64,000 nucleotides of DNA from Litchfieldia salsa. GTDB taxonomy: Bacteria > Bacillota > Bacilli > Bacillales > Bacillaceae_L. The translations under genes and the position numbers were made by a program. The DNA lies in NCBI RefSeq assembly GCF_900104555.1, contig NZ_FNJU01000001.1, positions 682,001 through 746,000 on the forward strand, written 5' to 3'. The notes beneath the pieces are model-generated. The model had not been told where the DNA came from and made no database searches. It saw only the letters and a program-made list of their open reading frames with translations. This document shows, in pieces, positions 18,001 through 23,853 of this stretch. Each line of letters begins with the position of its first letter. Position 1 is the first letter of the stretch.

Positions 18001-18100
18001 CAAAAATAATCTGTTGAGGTATGACTGAACTAAAGCTTGCAAATAACATACAAAAAACAACAGATATTACACTTAATTTCCTCGTATTGGTTCGTCTCAT
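12095..18100 (-). CDS. Sortase-anchored lamin-tail/metallophosphoesterase surface protein
   Basis: A 2001-residue wall protein. A signal peptide (residues about 8-35) is followed by a Thr/Glu/Pro-rich stalk. Three lamin-tail domains begin near residues 175, 460 and 750, each with LLVTEI/FLVTEV and EYFE-(V/L)-YNNS blocks. Ig-like repeats follow, then a calcineurin-like phosphoesterase (about 1520-1780) with GDLVD, GNHD, SFHEY and GHYH metal motifs, although the first motif is SDTQ rather than DxH. An Fn3-like segment, a Pro/Gly repeat stalk, LPTTA, a membrane helix and basic residues end it. AAGGAGG six bases upstream supports the ATG at 18100. It probably cleaves phosphoesters outside the cell. 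The last codons lie in a hairpin repeat. Confidence 0.88.
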   Translation of the reverse strand: MRRTNTRKLSVISVVFCMLFASFSSVIPQQIIFAEGVDSDQSIITYTEEQNANVTEGKGSTLKQSIDLETEGQDTKSAEAQGELVEPTVPTEDENKTELETEPNVTDSTTPPTNEMTPETVEIPLTETTQETVEGQPTETAQETSEINPAIEPDKPSTEQTTKEEVVIDYNNLPELLVTEIMPNNLGADEYEYFEVYNNSDQQLVLDHHTFAVRYTDSSNKADVNMVFEPVVIDSKETLVFWLNVKNKSLSDFNLHYQTSLIEDQVVEYSGAPGFYNSGNRAVVIKSHSSEDIVFANYLKEDIGDGLVVNFSYPIDGIEMQKFETKVTPTPGVTKPGQVPTQTVISEKNEVPTIDHTPVTAVTNENDLVISATITDDHKDEAVSLYFKMNEETEFQRVSMEKIEESTYQKVFPKESLAIGTVEYFLMVTDQNHRVTYPSNNEETIEVTIEQVIPEVIDYNTYPHLLVTEISPNSAGGGTDYYEYFELYNNSNQPLTLTNYAFVYKYTDTRKEVQFQIPVVTIEPQETLVLWFNNGDKSLTDFNNHFATNLTSDQVVEYRDAFPGFANGGNRAIVIKNNEGTEVVSASYLGSENDNTGADISYKYPTTGTEMLKYQVLTTPTPGLIDSVQVPIQPVELEGTPTDSTAPIIEHEAIHDPAVAFSPVKVEARITDDVAVPLATLFYKEEGAASFKSVSMSAGSDPSNYSVEIPGTEVTKTLVYYIAATDGINEAQTEELKIEVEQSKVDFQQLPSFLVTEVLPDSTNVDGADGYEFIEIFNNTNKEINFKDYKINYRYGDDPNSDVVWASVPDDIIVPPGETLVFWIINAKNGNQTVADFNSVFGTSLVENQDIVRIHSAGMANGSMRGLVVATNTGKEVAVAYYNDVTNVDDSMPNKGIVYKYPTDKSTKMLKVSNGLLPATPGSLEEYQVPVKSVMVEEDTVQPTVQDLTTVSTVDQEDDIEIVAKADDNMSVKSVRLFYKTNGLEFSEAILKENYDDSLYHHVIYSPNLIGKEYVEYYFVVSDGKNEVTSDTKRISITNTIDDSSLRLNVKDGEIVKGEKVLKGTSKDSLPGDVKLSIDGLELIEGQYQSVENEVYIALEANGLNTYFKNAITMGDDVLYLMDKDWLSEWKTYKVAIEPERIVLGNNTITVRSGNKASPFDLESAENRDDYDLRNVRLILADGTVLRDAIYSDPNQVIKMNDANPFVDFQFEITEDHSRSKTYKWDTSSYKDGEHIVTVQDQDEEHSAAVLVDNTAPIIDTNVVEGKEYKGTIDITVDATDEIAGIDSVEVMLDDKKIEVPYQTSSGALAPGEHKLSVVATDKIGNQSDTIIYFSVVNENPLNPELDSQDETGDPKLRVKVTDPTGDDMDVTFYQGFKYDITNNVTAFANTSETEPPRMMVPQGEQSFNTDNKTLVAKKDGNYSITDSTTEFPYHRFDVMIDEAVDENDRVELEWSGNSLEGRKVSMYAWSHKTNNWNLIDYKIAEIEDFELKGRVEVSEYVKDAKINVLVQDEIPATPDEYDYTFVWMSDTQYYSESYPYIFDRQTQWIAEKQEEMKIKYVFHTGDLVDEADKEYQWLHADNYMKVLDDQEIPYGVLAGNHDVNQVTNDYTQYYQYFGENRFKEKPYYGGSYLNNRGHYDLISVDGNDYIMAYLGWGVTDEGIAWMNEVLAAHPDRKAILSFHEYLLSTGTRHPLGEKLYNEIVVPNENVIAVLSGHYHEAQTLIDRIDDNGDGTPDRAVYQMLADYQAGPEGGQGYMRLLHFDTDQNRVMVNTYSPYLDDYNYYDTDKYGAKDEFIMELDLEAKQKRVATDYFTVNVFTDTEIGKDENVPSGDFAEVTWTGLTEGQTYSWYAVSEDGHTGKTVSDIWSFVKGANVEVEPKPVPGDEVNPKPVEPGQGNGEEPKPADPGQGDGENPQPTEPAPNDGEDSGADKPENDNSSEKEDKEQTREETAHKDKSNEKGKTLPTTATNAFNLLLTGLIITLLGIWMRRGDGSRVSKG
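12105..12124. repeat. GGGACGGTTCTC repeat, copy 4 (half element inside a CDS end)
   Basis: One arm only (GACACACGAGAACCGTCCCC on the plus strand). Read on the minus strand it encodes most of the C-terminal RRGDGSRVS of the sortase-anchored protein. Confidence 0.75.
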
Positions 18101-18310
18101 AACCTGCCTCCTTGAGGTTTCATCATTTTCGAGATTCACGGCAGTAGCTTTTACATTTCTGCTTCAATAAGCATGAAACTTATACATAAATCTACAAAAC
18201 TACCTAAAAGAAATCCCGAATTTTGTACCTCTGTTCATCGTACAGGTTAATTATTAAGGCTATGTAAAAATATGGTAAACTTTCCTTTAAAAAGAAAAAG
18301 GAAAGAAAAA

Positions 18311-18352
18311 GGGACGGTTCTCATGTCTCAACGAAACATGAAAACCGCCCCC
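18311..18352. repeat. GGGACGGTTCTC hairpin repeat, copy 5
   Basis: GGGACGGTTCTCATG and CATGAAAACCGCCCCC arms, five bases beyond the ppnP stop codon. Confidence 0.8.
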
Positions 18353-18357
18353 TTATT

Positions 18358-18672
18358 TTATTCTGCTAAGTATGAACAACAGTAATCAACAACTGAATAT
18401 ACTTTCAATTGAAACTTCTCATTAGCAGGGACATAAAAGACTCCGCTTCCGTTAATCTCTTTCCAATCCTCACCTGGCAATTTATATTCTAAGTGCCCAG
18501 CAACAATGTCCATTTCTTCTTTTAAATCAGTAGAAAACTCATATTCTCCAGGTAACATAATTCCTAAAGTCTTTTTTGTTCCATCTTCAAACAAAACCGT
18601 TCTACTAGATACTTTTCCATCTTGGTATGTATTTGCTTTTTTAATGATAGATACGTTATTAAATTGTTCCAT
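18358..18672 (-). CDS. ppnP: Pyrimidine/purine nucleoside phosphorylase PpnP
   Basis: A 104-residue cupin-fold protein. It catalyses phosphorolysis of several nucleosides to base plus ribose 1-phosphate. The sequence matches the family throughout: [23 protein letters not shown] at the start, [14 protein letters not shown] in the middle, [10 protein letters not shown] and [13 protein letters not shown] at the end, and the usual length. GAAGGGGAG precedes the ATG. Single gene between the wall protein and a 49-residue gene; no obvious partner. Confidence 0.93.
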   Translation of the reverse strand: MEQFNNVSIIKKANTYQDGKVSSRTVLFEDGTKKTLGIMLPGEYEFSTDLKEEMDIVAGHLEYKLPGEDWKEINGSGVFYVPANEKFQLKVYSVVDYCCSYLAE

Positions 18673-18800
18673 CTGCGTAATCTCCCCTTCAATTCAAAGT
18701 AATCCTACTTTAACATAAATAGTAATCAGAATACATAAATAATTAAAACTATTTATATTATACACATTTATATAATCGTAACCTTAATCTTATTGAAAAT

Positions 18801-18834
18801 AAATAAGAGCGCTAAACTGATAGCACTCTTATTT
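18801..18834 (-). terminator. Terminator of the 49-residue gene
   Basis: AAATAAGAGCGCTA and TAGCACTCTTATTT arms with a six-base loop, downstream of the small gene on the minus strand. A/T-rich ends make it usable in both directions. Confidence 0.7.
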
Positions 18835-18878
18835 AACCTTATAAACTTCTTAATGACCTGATTGATTTCCCGTAGAAT

Positions 18879-18896
18879 GAAATACGAGAACCGTCC
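18879..18896. repeat. GGGACGGTTCTC repeat, copy 6 (half element)
   Basis: GAAATACGAGAACCGTCC, a single arm, six bases beyond the stop codon of the 49-residue gene. Confidence 0.65.
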
Positions 18897-18902
18897 AACA
18901 AG

Positions 18903-19052
18903 CTATTCTTTTGTTCTACTTTCAAACTTTTCTACTTTCGTTGATTCTAACCCGTAACCTGTCGAGCTAATTTCTAACACTTCCTTATCTTCTCCCATAT
19001 TCAAACTCACTAAATCTGGCTCTTTTCTACCTCGTTCTTTTTTCTTATCCAT
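18903..19052 (-). CDS. Small hydrophilic protein, 49 residues
   Basis: A short open frame with a clear ribosome site (GCAGGTGG, five bases before the ATG at 19052). The product begins MDKKKERGRKEPDLVSL, continues through ISSTGYGLESTKV and ends SRTKE: highly charged, no cysteine, no membrane segment. I do not recognise it. The good ribosome site plus a hairpin terminator behind it argue that it is real. Spore or stress roles would be guesswork. Confidence 0.55.
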   Translation of the reverse strand: MDKKKERGRKEPDLVSLNMGEDKEVLEISSTGYGLESTKVEKFESRTKE

Positions 19053-19161
19053 ATAAACCACCTGCTTTATATTTTTTCTAAAATTAACTTAATTAACATT
19101 TTTATTTTGCTCGTTTTTCCCAGATGAATACAAGATTATACTCAGTCAATTGAAATAACAG

Positions 19162-19192
19162 AAAAAAGGTGCACCTAATGGTACACCTTTTT
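19162..19192. terminator. Bidirectional terminator
   Basis: AAAAAGGTGCACC and GGTACACCTTTTT arms, four-base loop (one internal mismatch). Ends the diguanylate cyclase gene on the minus strand. Confidence 0.8.
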
Positions 19193-19259
19193 CTAATCTC
19201 TATAGACTGTATCCTTTAACACAAGGGGCGAGCCAAAAATGATATATGAGAACCTCGTT

Positions 19260-20351
19260 TCATTCATAGATGACTTTATTTTTTCCACTGCGTTTTGCTT
19301 GGTAAAGAAGGGCATCTGTTTGTTGGAAAAACTCTACTTTCGTTAGGTTGTGATGATAGTTTTTCAAACCAATACTAATTGTCACTTTCCCATTTTCCAT
19401 TTCAGCATGTTGTAAATTTTCAACATGTATTCTGATTGCCTCGACAGTATGGTAAGCTGTTTCAATATTTTTGTTAGTTAGTATAATTGTAAATTCTTCT
19501 CCACCATATCGAGCAACAATATCTTCCTCTGTAACTCTTTCTCGAATTGCGTCTGCTACACGCTTTAAAACTAGATCCCCTATATTATGTCCATAGGTAT
19601 CATTAATATTTTTAAAGTTATCAATATCGATTATGGCTAGTTGAAGGGGCATATTGTAGTTCTTACTTTGTCCAACAAGGTGATCTAGATATTCTTGAAA
19701 TGTTTTATGGTTATATAAATCTGTGAGTGCATCAATCTTCGACATCCGTTCCATCATCGTACTTTTGACAATTAACTCTTTTTCTTTTTCAGAAGATTGT
19801 CTAAGGGTTTGAAGTACTTCATTTCCCCTTTGTAGTACAGCTGAATAGATAAAATAACCGGCTAATAACGCAAATAAGTAGGAAATGTAATCATACTCTG
19901 TGGCCGCCATTCTTATAGATGGGAACAAATAAATGATTGTTAACGCAAACAAATTAATAGTTAAGCTAAAGCGCAATTTCCTTTTATCAAAATAGATTAA
20001 TGACACAGCCATCGGAAGCAATAGAATGACTTGCAACCCTTGAACATTAGGGTGTATTAAAATAATAACGAGAGCCACTAATGTACCCGCCATTGTCAAA
20101 ACCTTAGAACTATATACTTGTTTTACTTTTATAATGTACAAGCACACTAGTATGATAATCAATTGAATACCTGTCGGGAGTACAAGCTGCTTTACTAAAA
20201 ATCCGCCTACGTATTCAGGATTATAGTAGACTGTTACAATTAGCCCAATAATCTGGCCAATAATCGACACTATAACCATCACCCAATAAAAATATAATAT
20301 CTTCTCAGACCATAATTTATAATTCATCCTAGATCCATTATGATTTTCCAT
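19260..20351 (-). CDS. Membrane-bound diguanylate cyclase (GGDEF)
   Basis: A 363-residue protein with about six membrane helices (residues 18-175), a linker helix, and a C-terminal GGDEF domain (about 200-360). The active site reads RYGGEEF, and KIDALTDLYNHKTF and DIDNFKNINDTYGH are intact, so synthesis of cyclic di-GMP from two GTP is expected. The product-inhibition site (RxxD before the GGDEF loop) reads TEED, so the Arg is missing and feedback control is probably weak. The sensor part resembles no named input domain I can identify. GAAGGCAGCG precedes the ATG. Monocistronic, with its own terminator. Confidence 0.9.
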   Translation of the reverse strand: MENHNGSRMNYKLWSEKILYFYWVMVIVSIIGQIIGLIVTVYYNPEYVGGFLVKQLVLPTGIQLIIILVCLYIIKVKQVYSSKVLTMAGTLVALVIILIHPNVQGLQVILLLPMAVSLIYFDKRKLRFSLTINLFALTIIYLFPSIRMAATEYDYISYLFALLAGYFIYSAVLQRGNEVLQTLRQSSEKEKELIVKSTMMERMSKIDALTDLYNHKTFQEYLDHLVGQSKNYNMPLQLAIIDIDNFKNINDTYGHNIGDLVLKRVADAIRERVTEEDIVARYGGEEFTIILTNKNIETAYHTVEAIRIHVENLQHAEMENGKVTISIGLKNYHHNLTKVEFFQQTDALLYQAKRSGKNKVIYE

Positions 20352-20678
20352 CGCTGCCTTCAGCTCTCATTCTATATTATTGTCAAAATTCACAAAAAAC
20401 CTAGTAAATACTATCAAGGAGAGCAAAAAAGCGCCATCTCATAATAAGGTTCCACGACTTTATCTTATCAAATTATAACCCATTCATAATCAGATATTAA
20501 GTACCAAATCAAGTAATCTTAATTTTTTTATACCATTTATAAAAGTGACAATGAGAAAGTAAGATAAACTCGTCTGTAGAATTATTGAGTAAAATACTAT
20601 TAAGTCTCCAACAACATTCTAAATAATGGTATAATTTACATTATAAGGTAATTACATATTGTTTAGGGGGAATAATAT
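20352..20678. other. 327-base intergenic stretch with one promoter
   Basis: A/T-rich region between divergent genes. Apart from the promoter near its right end I see no open frame with a ribosome site, no repeat and no strong hairpin. Confidence 0.6.
20607..20635 (+). promoter_or_regulatory. Extended -10 promoter of the lipoprotein gene
   Basis: TGGTATAAT (consensus -10 TATAAT at 20630-20635 with extended TG) about 44 bases before the TTG start; the -35 position (TCCAAC) is poor. Confidence 0.6.
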
Positions 20679-21179
20679 TTGAAACAGGTACTTATGGGGT
20701 TTATTTTTTTTAGTATGATTTTTTGGGTTTTAGGTTGTTCTACAAGTGACACTGTTGAAAGCAAGTTAACTTTACCTGATGATATACCCTCCTTTGTTAG
20801 AGAAAGCGATTTGGAGGCTGTTGATTGGGACCTAAAAGCTGTGACGTTCAATAACAATATTATCGGGAATGAATATAAATCAGGTGTTATTGGCGCTGAT
20901 ATGCCAAGTCTTAACACCAACCAAAAGTGGATGTGGCACCTTTGGGGCATTGAAAATCCGACAGAAACCCAACTAACTGTCGTGGGCCTTCACAAAGAAA
21001 CGGGAACTATTCATCAACTCATAACAAGAGGTTGGACGATAGGCCTCGGAGGAAAGAATAATGGAGCAGATGCACACGCACCTTCTAGTGTAAACATTCC
21101 AAAGGCAGGAGAATGGGGAATATTGCTTTATACTAACGGAAAATTATTTGATACATTAGTTTACGAAATTAATGAATAA
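20679..21179 (+). CDS. DUF4871-like lipoprotein
   Basis: A 166-residue lipoprotein: hydrophobic signal and lipobox VLGC with Cys20 as the lipidated residue. The mature part is a compact beta-rich domain with QKWMWHLWG, TVVGLHKETG and GEWGILLYTNGKLFDTLVYEI, which resembles the DUF4871 family (B. subtilis YhfM-type). Function unknown. The start is TTG at 20679, eight bases after AGGGGG. It stands alone between divergent or independent genes, with a TATAAT promoter 44 bases upstream and a hairpin repeat behind it. Confidence 0.75.
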   Translation: MKQVLMGFIFFSMIFWVLGCSTSDTVESKLTLPDDIPSFVRESDLEAVDWDLKAVTFNNNIIGNEYKSGVIGADMPSLNTNQKWMWHLWGIENPTETQLTVVGLHKETGTIHQLITRGWTIGLGGKNNGADAHAPSSVNIPKAGEWGILLYTNGKLFDTLVYEINE

Positions 21180-21194
21180 CGACTAGGTCCAAAT

Positions 21195-21250
21195 TGGACG
21201 GTTCTAGTGTTTCTTTTTTATATTTTAAATGAAACACAAGAACCGTCCCC
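21195..21250. repeat. GGGACGGTTCTC hairpin repeat, copy 7
   Basis: TGGACGGTTCTAGTGTTTC and GAAACACAAGAACCGTCC arms with an enlarged T/A-rich loop, 15 bases beyond the lipoprotein stop. Confidence 0.8.
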
Positions 21251-21258
21251 GTACACCA

Positions 21259-21296
21259 ACACAAAACCTGAACCCTATTTCATGTTTTGTGTTTTT
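21259..21296 (+). terminator. Possible terminator upstream of the tetR gene
   Basis: AACACAAAAC and GTTTTGTGTT arms, 15-base loop, followed by T residues. It could instead be an operator for the TetR regulator that starts 30 bases later; the dyad is asymmetric in spacing for that. Confidence 0.45.
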
Positions 21297-21324
21297 ATGT
21301 TAAAATATGTTAGAGGTGATAAGG

Positions 21325-21969
21325 ATGTCAGAGCATCAAGATGAAAAGGTAATTGGTGAATATCCTTATGTACCTAAGCAACAACGAGCCCAAGCCAAAA
21401 GACAGGCTTTGCTTGAAAGTGGACGACTGTTGTTTATTGAACAAGGGTATGAGCAAACGAATGCGAAGGAGATTGCTGCACACGCTGGTGTTGCCACAGG
21501 AACTTTCTATCGATATTTTGTCGACAAACGGCAACTGATGATGTCTCTAATGAACGAACAATTAGATAGACTTTTGCCCCCCATACACGACTGGACAACT
21601 AACAATCCAGAGAGCTATTTGGCGATCCGATTAGAAGAGCACTATAAACAACTTGATCAACTAAATTTGAACCTTTTATTACCTGAACTACTTGTAAAGG
21701 ATTCACAACTAGCTGAGCTTTTTGAAGAAATTCGAAGTAAAATGTTAAGAAGGATTATAAGTAATTTAAGAAGCGCCAAAAAACAAGGTTTAGTATGGGA
21801 TGATTTAAATGTAGAGACTGTTGCATGGTCAATCTTACTATTGTCAGAACAAATACCTGAGGCAATGATTCAAGGCCGAAAGAAAGAAGATTTCCAACAT
21901 CTAGCTAAAGTTATATGTCGATTAGTGTTTCCTCCAGAAAAATTGGAACAACTAAAAACGAACAAGTAA
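21325..21969 (+). CDS. TetR/AcrR family transcriptional regulator
   Basis: A 214-residue regulator. The N-terminal helix-turn-helix (about residues 18-62) reads ALLESGRLLFIEQGYEQTNAKEIA followed by AGVATGTFYRYF, diagnostic for TetR proteins. The C-terminal helical ligand domain is unspecific. Two ATGs exist; AGAGGTGAT lies between them, six bases before the one at 21325, which I take. The stop is 30 bases before sasA in the same direction, so the two may share a transcript. No efflux or metabolic target gene is adjacent, so the ligand is unknown. Confidence 0.88.
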   Translation: MSEHQDEKVIGEYPYVPKQQRAQAKRQALLESGRLLFIEQGYEQTNAKEIAAHAGVATGTFYRYFVDKRQLMMSLMNEQLDRLLPPIHDWTTNNPESYLAIRLEEHYKQLDQLNLNLLLPELLVKDSQLAELFEEIRSKMLRRIISNLRSAKKQGLVWDDLNVETVAWSILLLSEQIPEAMIQGRKKEDFQHLAKVICRLVFPPEKLEQLKTNK

Positions 21970-21999
21970 TAATAATCCACTCTAAAGGGGATAAAAAAA

Positions 22000-22740
22000 G
22001 TGATTTCAGAACAAATAGATTTTAAGGACATCAAAAAACTCAAACTTGAGATGACAAGATTCATGATGGCCTATAAATTTGCATTAGATGAAATGAACAC
22101 AAAATTAAATATATTAAAAGAAGAATTCAATTATATCCATGATTATAACCCAATCGAACATGTGAGCTCTCGTGTAAAATCACCTGAAAGTATTTTCAAA
22201 AAGATTCTTAAAAAAGGGTGCCCACTTTCCTTAGATTCGATTAAACATAATATTAGGGATATTGCCGGACTAAGAATTACAGTATCATTTATCTCAGATA
22301 TTTATAAATTGAAAAATATGCTCGAAAGTCAAAAGGATATTACCATCATTGAAACAAAAGACTATATTAAACACCCAAAGCCAAATGGGTATCAAAGTCT
22401 TCACATGATTATAGAAATTCCGATTTTCATGTCAGACCGTGAAGAAAAGGTTTTTGTAGAAGTTCAAATTCGAACGATTGCAATGGATTTTTGGGCTAGC
22501 TTAGAACATAAGATCTATTATAAATATAATAAAGAAATTCCAGAGAATTTAGTCCAAGAATTAAAAGAAGCTGCAACAACTGCAAATGCTTTAGACTTAA
22601 AAATGGAACGTCTCAATAAAGAAATACTAGAACATAAAGCGGCAGAACAAAAAAAAGAGGAAACATTAATCACTATCAATGAAGATCAATTTCGTCTTCC
22701 ATTAAACCTACTAGAGTCATTGATTCAAATGAAAAATTAA
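22000..22740 (+). CDS. ywaC: Small alarmone synthetase SasA/RelP type (YwaC)
   Basis: A 246-residue synthetase-only RelA/SpoT protein making (p)ppGpp or pGpp from ATP and guanine nucleotides. The synthetase core is complete: YNPIEHVSSRVKSPESI, IRDIAGLRI, KPNGYQSLHM and VEVQIRTIAMDFWASLEHKI. Overall similarity, including FMMAYKFALDEMNTKL before the core, points to the SasA/YwaC group rather than SasB/YjbM. No hydrolase, TGS or ACT domain is present. The start is GTG at 22000, nine bases after AAAGGGG. In Bacillus this type is induced by cell-envelope stress. It follows a TetR gene by 30 bases. Confidence 0.92.
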   Translation: MISEQIDFKDIKKLKLEMTRFMMAYKFALDEMNTKLNILKEEFNYIHDYNPIEHVSSRVKSPESIFKKILKKGCPLSLDSIKHNIRDIAGLRITVSFISDIYKLKNMLESQKDITIIETKDYIKHPKPNGYQSLHMIIEIPIFMSDREEKVFVEVQIRTIAMDFWASLEHKIYYKYNKEIPENLVQELKEAATTANALDLKMERLNKEILEHKAAEQKKEETLITINEDQFRLPLNLLESLIQMKN

Positions 22741-22752
22741 TCAAAAAGTCAG

Positions 22753-22793
22753 CCCATGCAAGAGGTTTATCATTGCATGAGCTCTTTTGTTTT
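22753..22793 (+). terminator. Terminator of the alarmone synthetase gene
   Basis: CATGCAA and TTGCATG arms extended by GC pairs, followed by CTCTTTTGTTTT. Confidence 0.6.
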
Positions 22794-22825
22794 AGGAAAG
22801 TGTCACACCCTCTTCTCTATTACAC

Positions 22826-22867
22826 AAAAAAGCTTGCCTAGAAATATTTCTTCTAAGCAAGCTTTTT
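22826..22867. terminator. Bidirectional terminator
   Basis: AAAAAAGCTTGC, a second block TAGAA, and their complements TTCTA and GCAAGCTTTTT; ends the minus-strand gene at 22873. Confidence 0.8.
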
Positions 22868-22872
22868 ATCTA

Positions 22873-23436
22873 TTATTTTTTTAAGTTATCTTCTACAAAC
22901 TGAATCATATAGTCTCTATTTTGAGAATTTACAGGGATCCCTATCAATTTATCTTGATAAGTAGGTATCTCGCTGAAACGCTCCATATCTGATATCTTTA
23001 CCCCATATAACTCTTCATTTCCATTATTTATTGGAGAGAAAGCCTTTTGGTCCATTAGTTGGTCAAAAAGTTCTTGATCTACAATCATCATGTCAACGCT
23101 TCCTGTAGATAAATGAGCAAACATTTTCTGAACTTGTGCGTAAGAATCACTACTTATATTCTCACTAGAATACATAATATAATCCGCTTGGAATTTTTGA
23201 TCGGGTGTTTCTTCATTTATTTTGGAGAGTAAGGAATTGAGTTCTTGTGATTGAGCATGATCTACTACCATAATATTTAGAAACGGTTCTTCTTCTTTAA
23301 GAAAGCTACTTACTATATACCCTATAAAAAAAATGGAACACAACGTCAGAATAATTGGTAGTTTGTAATATTCCCAAATATAATCAATTCGTTCTTTAGT
23401 ACTCATTGTTTTAAGTCTATTTAGTAAGTCCGACAT
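22873..23436 (-). CDS. Single-pass membrane protein of unknown function
   Basis: A 187-residue protein: a short cytoplasmic amphipathic start (MSTKERIDYIWEYYKLPI), one membrane helix (about 27-48, ILTLCSIFFIGYIVSSFL), and an extracytoplasmic domain of about 135 residues. VDMMIVDQELFDQL and LIGIPVNS in that domain recall a small periplasmic-binding-like fold, but I cannot name a family. AAGGTGTAAAG precedes the ATG. It has its own terminator and sits at the edge of the glycan region, probably unrelated to it. Confidence 0.7.
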   Translation of the reverse strand: MSDLLNRLKTMSTKERIDYIWEYYKLPIILTLCSIFFIGYIVSSFLKEEEPFLNIMVVDHAQSQELNSLLSKINEETPDQKFQADYIMYSSENISSDSYAQVQKMFAHLSTGSVDMMIVDQELFDQLMDQKAFSPINNGNEELYGVKISDMERFSEIPTYQDKLIGIPVNSQNRDYMIQFVEDNLKK

Positions 23437-23566
23437 TCTTTACACCTTACCTTTACTATTTTCATCATTCATTGAATTTGAAATATCTCTTTTAAGACAA
23501 GTATACCATATTGCTATAGGTGTAGGTTTATCAAGATTACTATATATGGAATTACTTTTTATATTT

Positions 23567-23775
23567 GGCTGTTTTCGTATAGATTGTTGCTTTTAAAAGC
23601 CGCAGGCTGAATACACTCCGCGTCCGGCGGGTGACCAGTGAGCCTCCTCGTCGCTAACGCTCCTGTGGGGTCTCACTTTGGCCACTGGTCTGAGCAGGAG
23701 TCTACGTGTATTCAGCCTGCTTGTAACTACCATTTCATTTTTATGTCTAAAACAACAAACTTTGAGAAAACAGCC
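23567..23775. repeat. 209-bp MITE-like element, copy A (full length)
   Basis: Ends are perfect inverted repeats GGCTGTTTTC and GAAAACAGCC. Inside are a second inverted pair GCAGGCTGAATACAC / GTGTATTCAGCCTGC and a third GACCAGTG / CACTGGTC around a GC-rich centre. No open frame of note. It fills most of the 417-base gap between 23437 and 23853; nothing else is seen there. Related copies lie at 44525-44730 and 62750-62842. Confidence 0.85.
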
Positions 23776-23853
23776 TTATATTTAGATTGTTCGATCATTT
23801 ACAAAATACGAATAGACAGTTTGCAAATGCAAACTGCCTATCTTCTAAACTAT

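Noticed and set aside
23567-23775. Insertion sequence with a transposase
   Set aside because: The 209-bp element contains no protein-coding potential; its GC-rich arms are structural.
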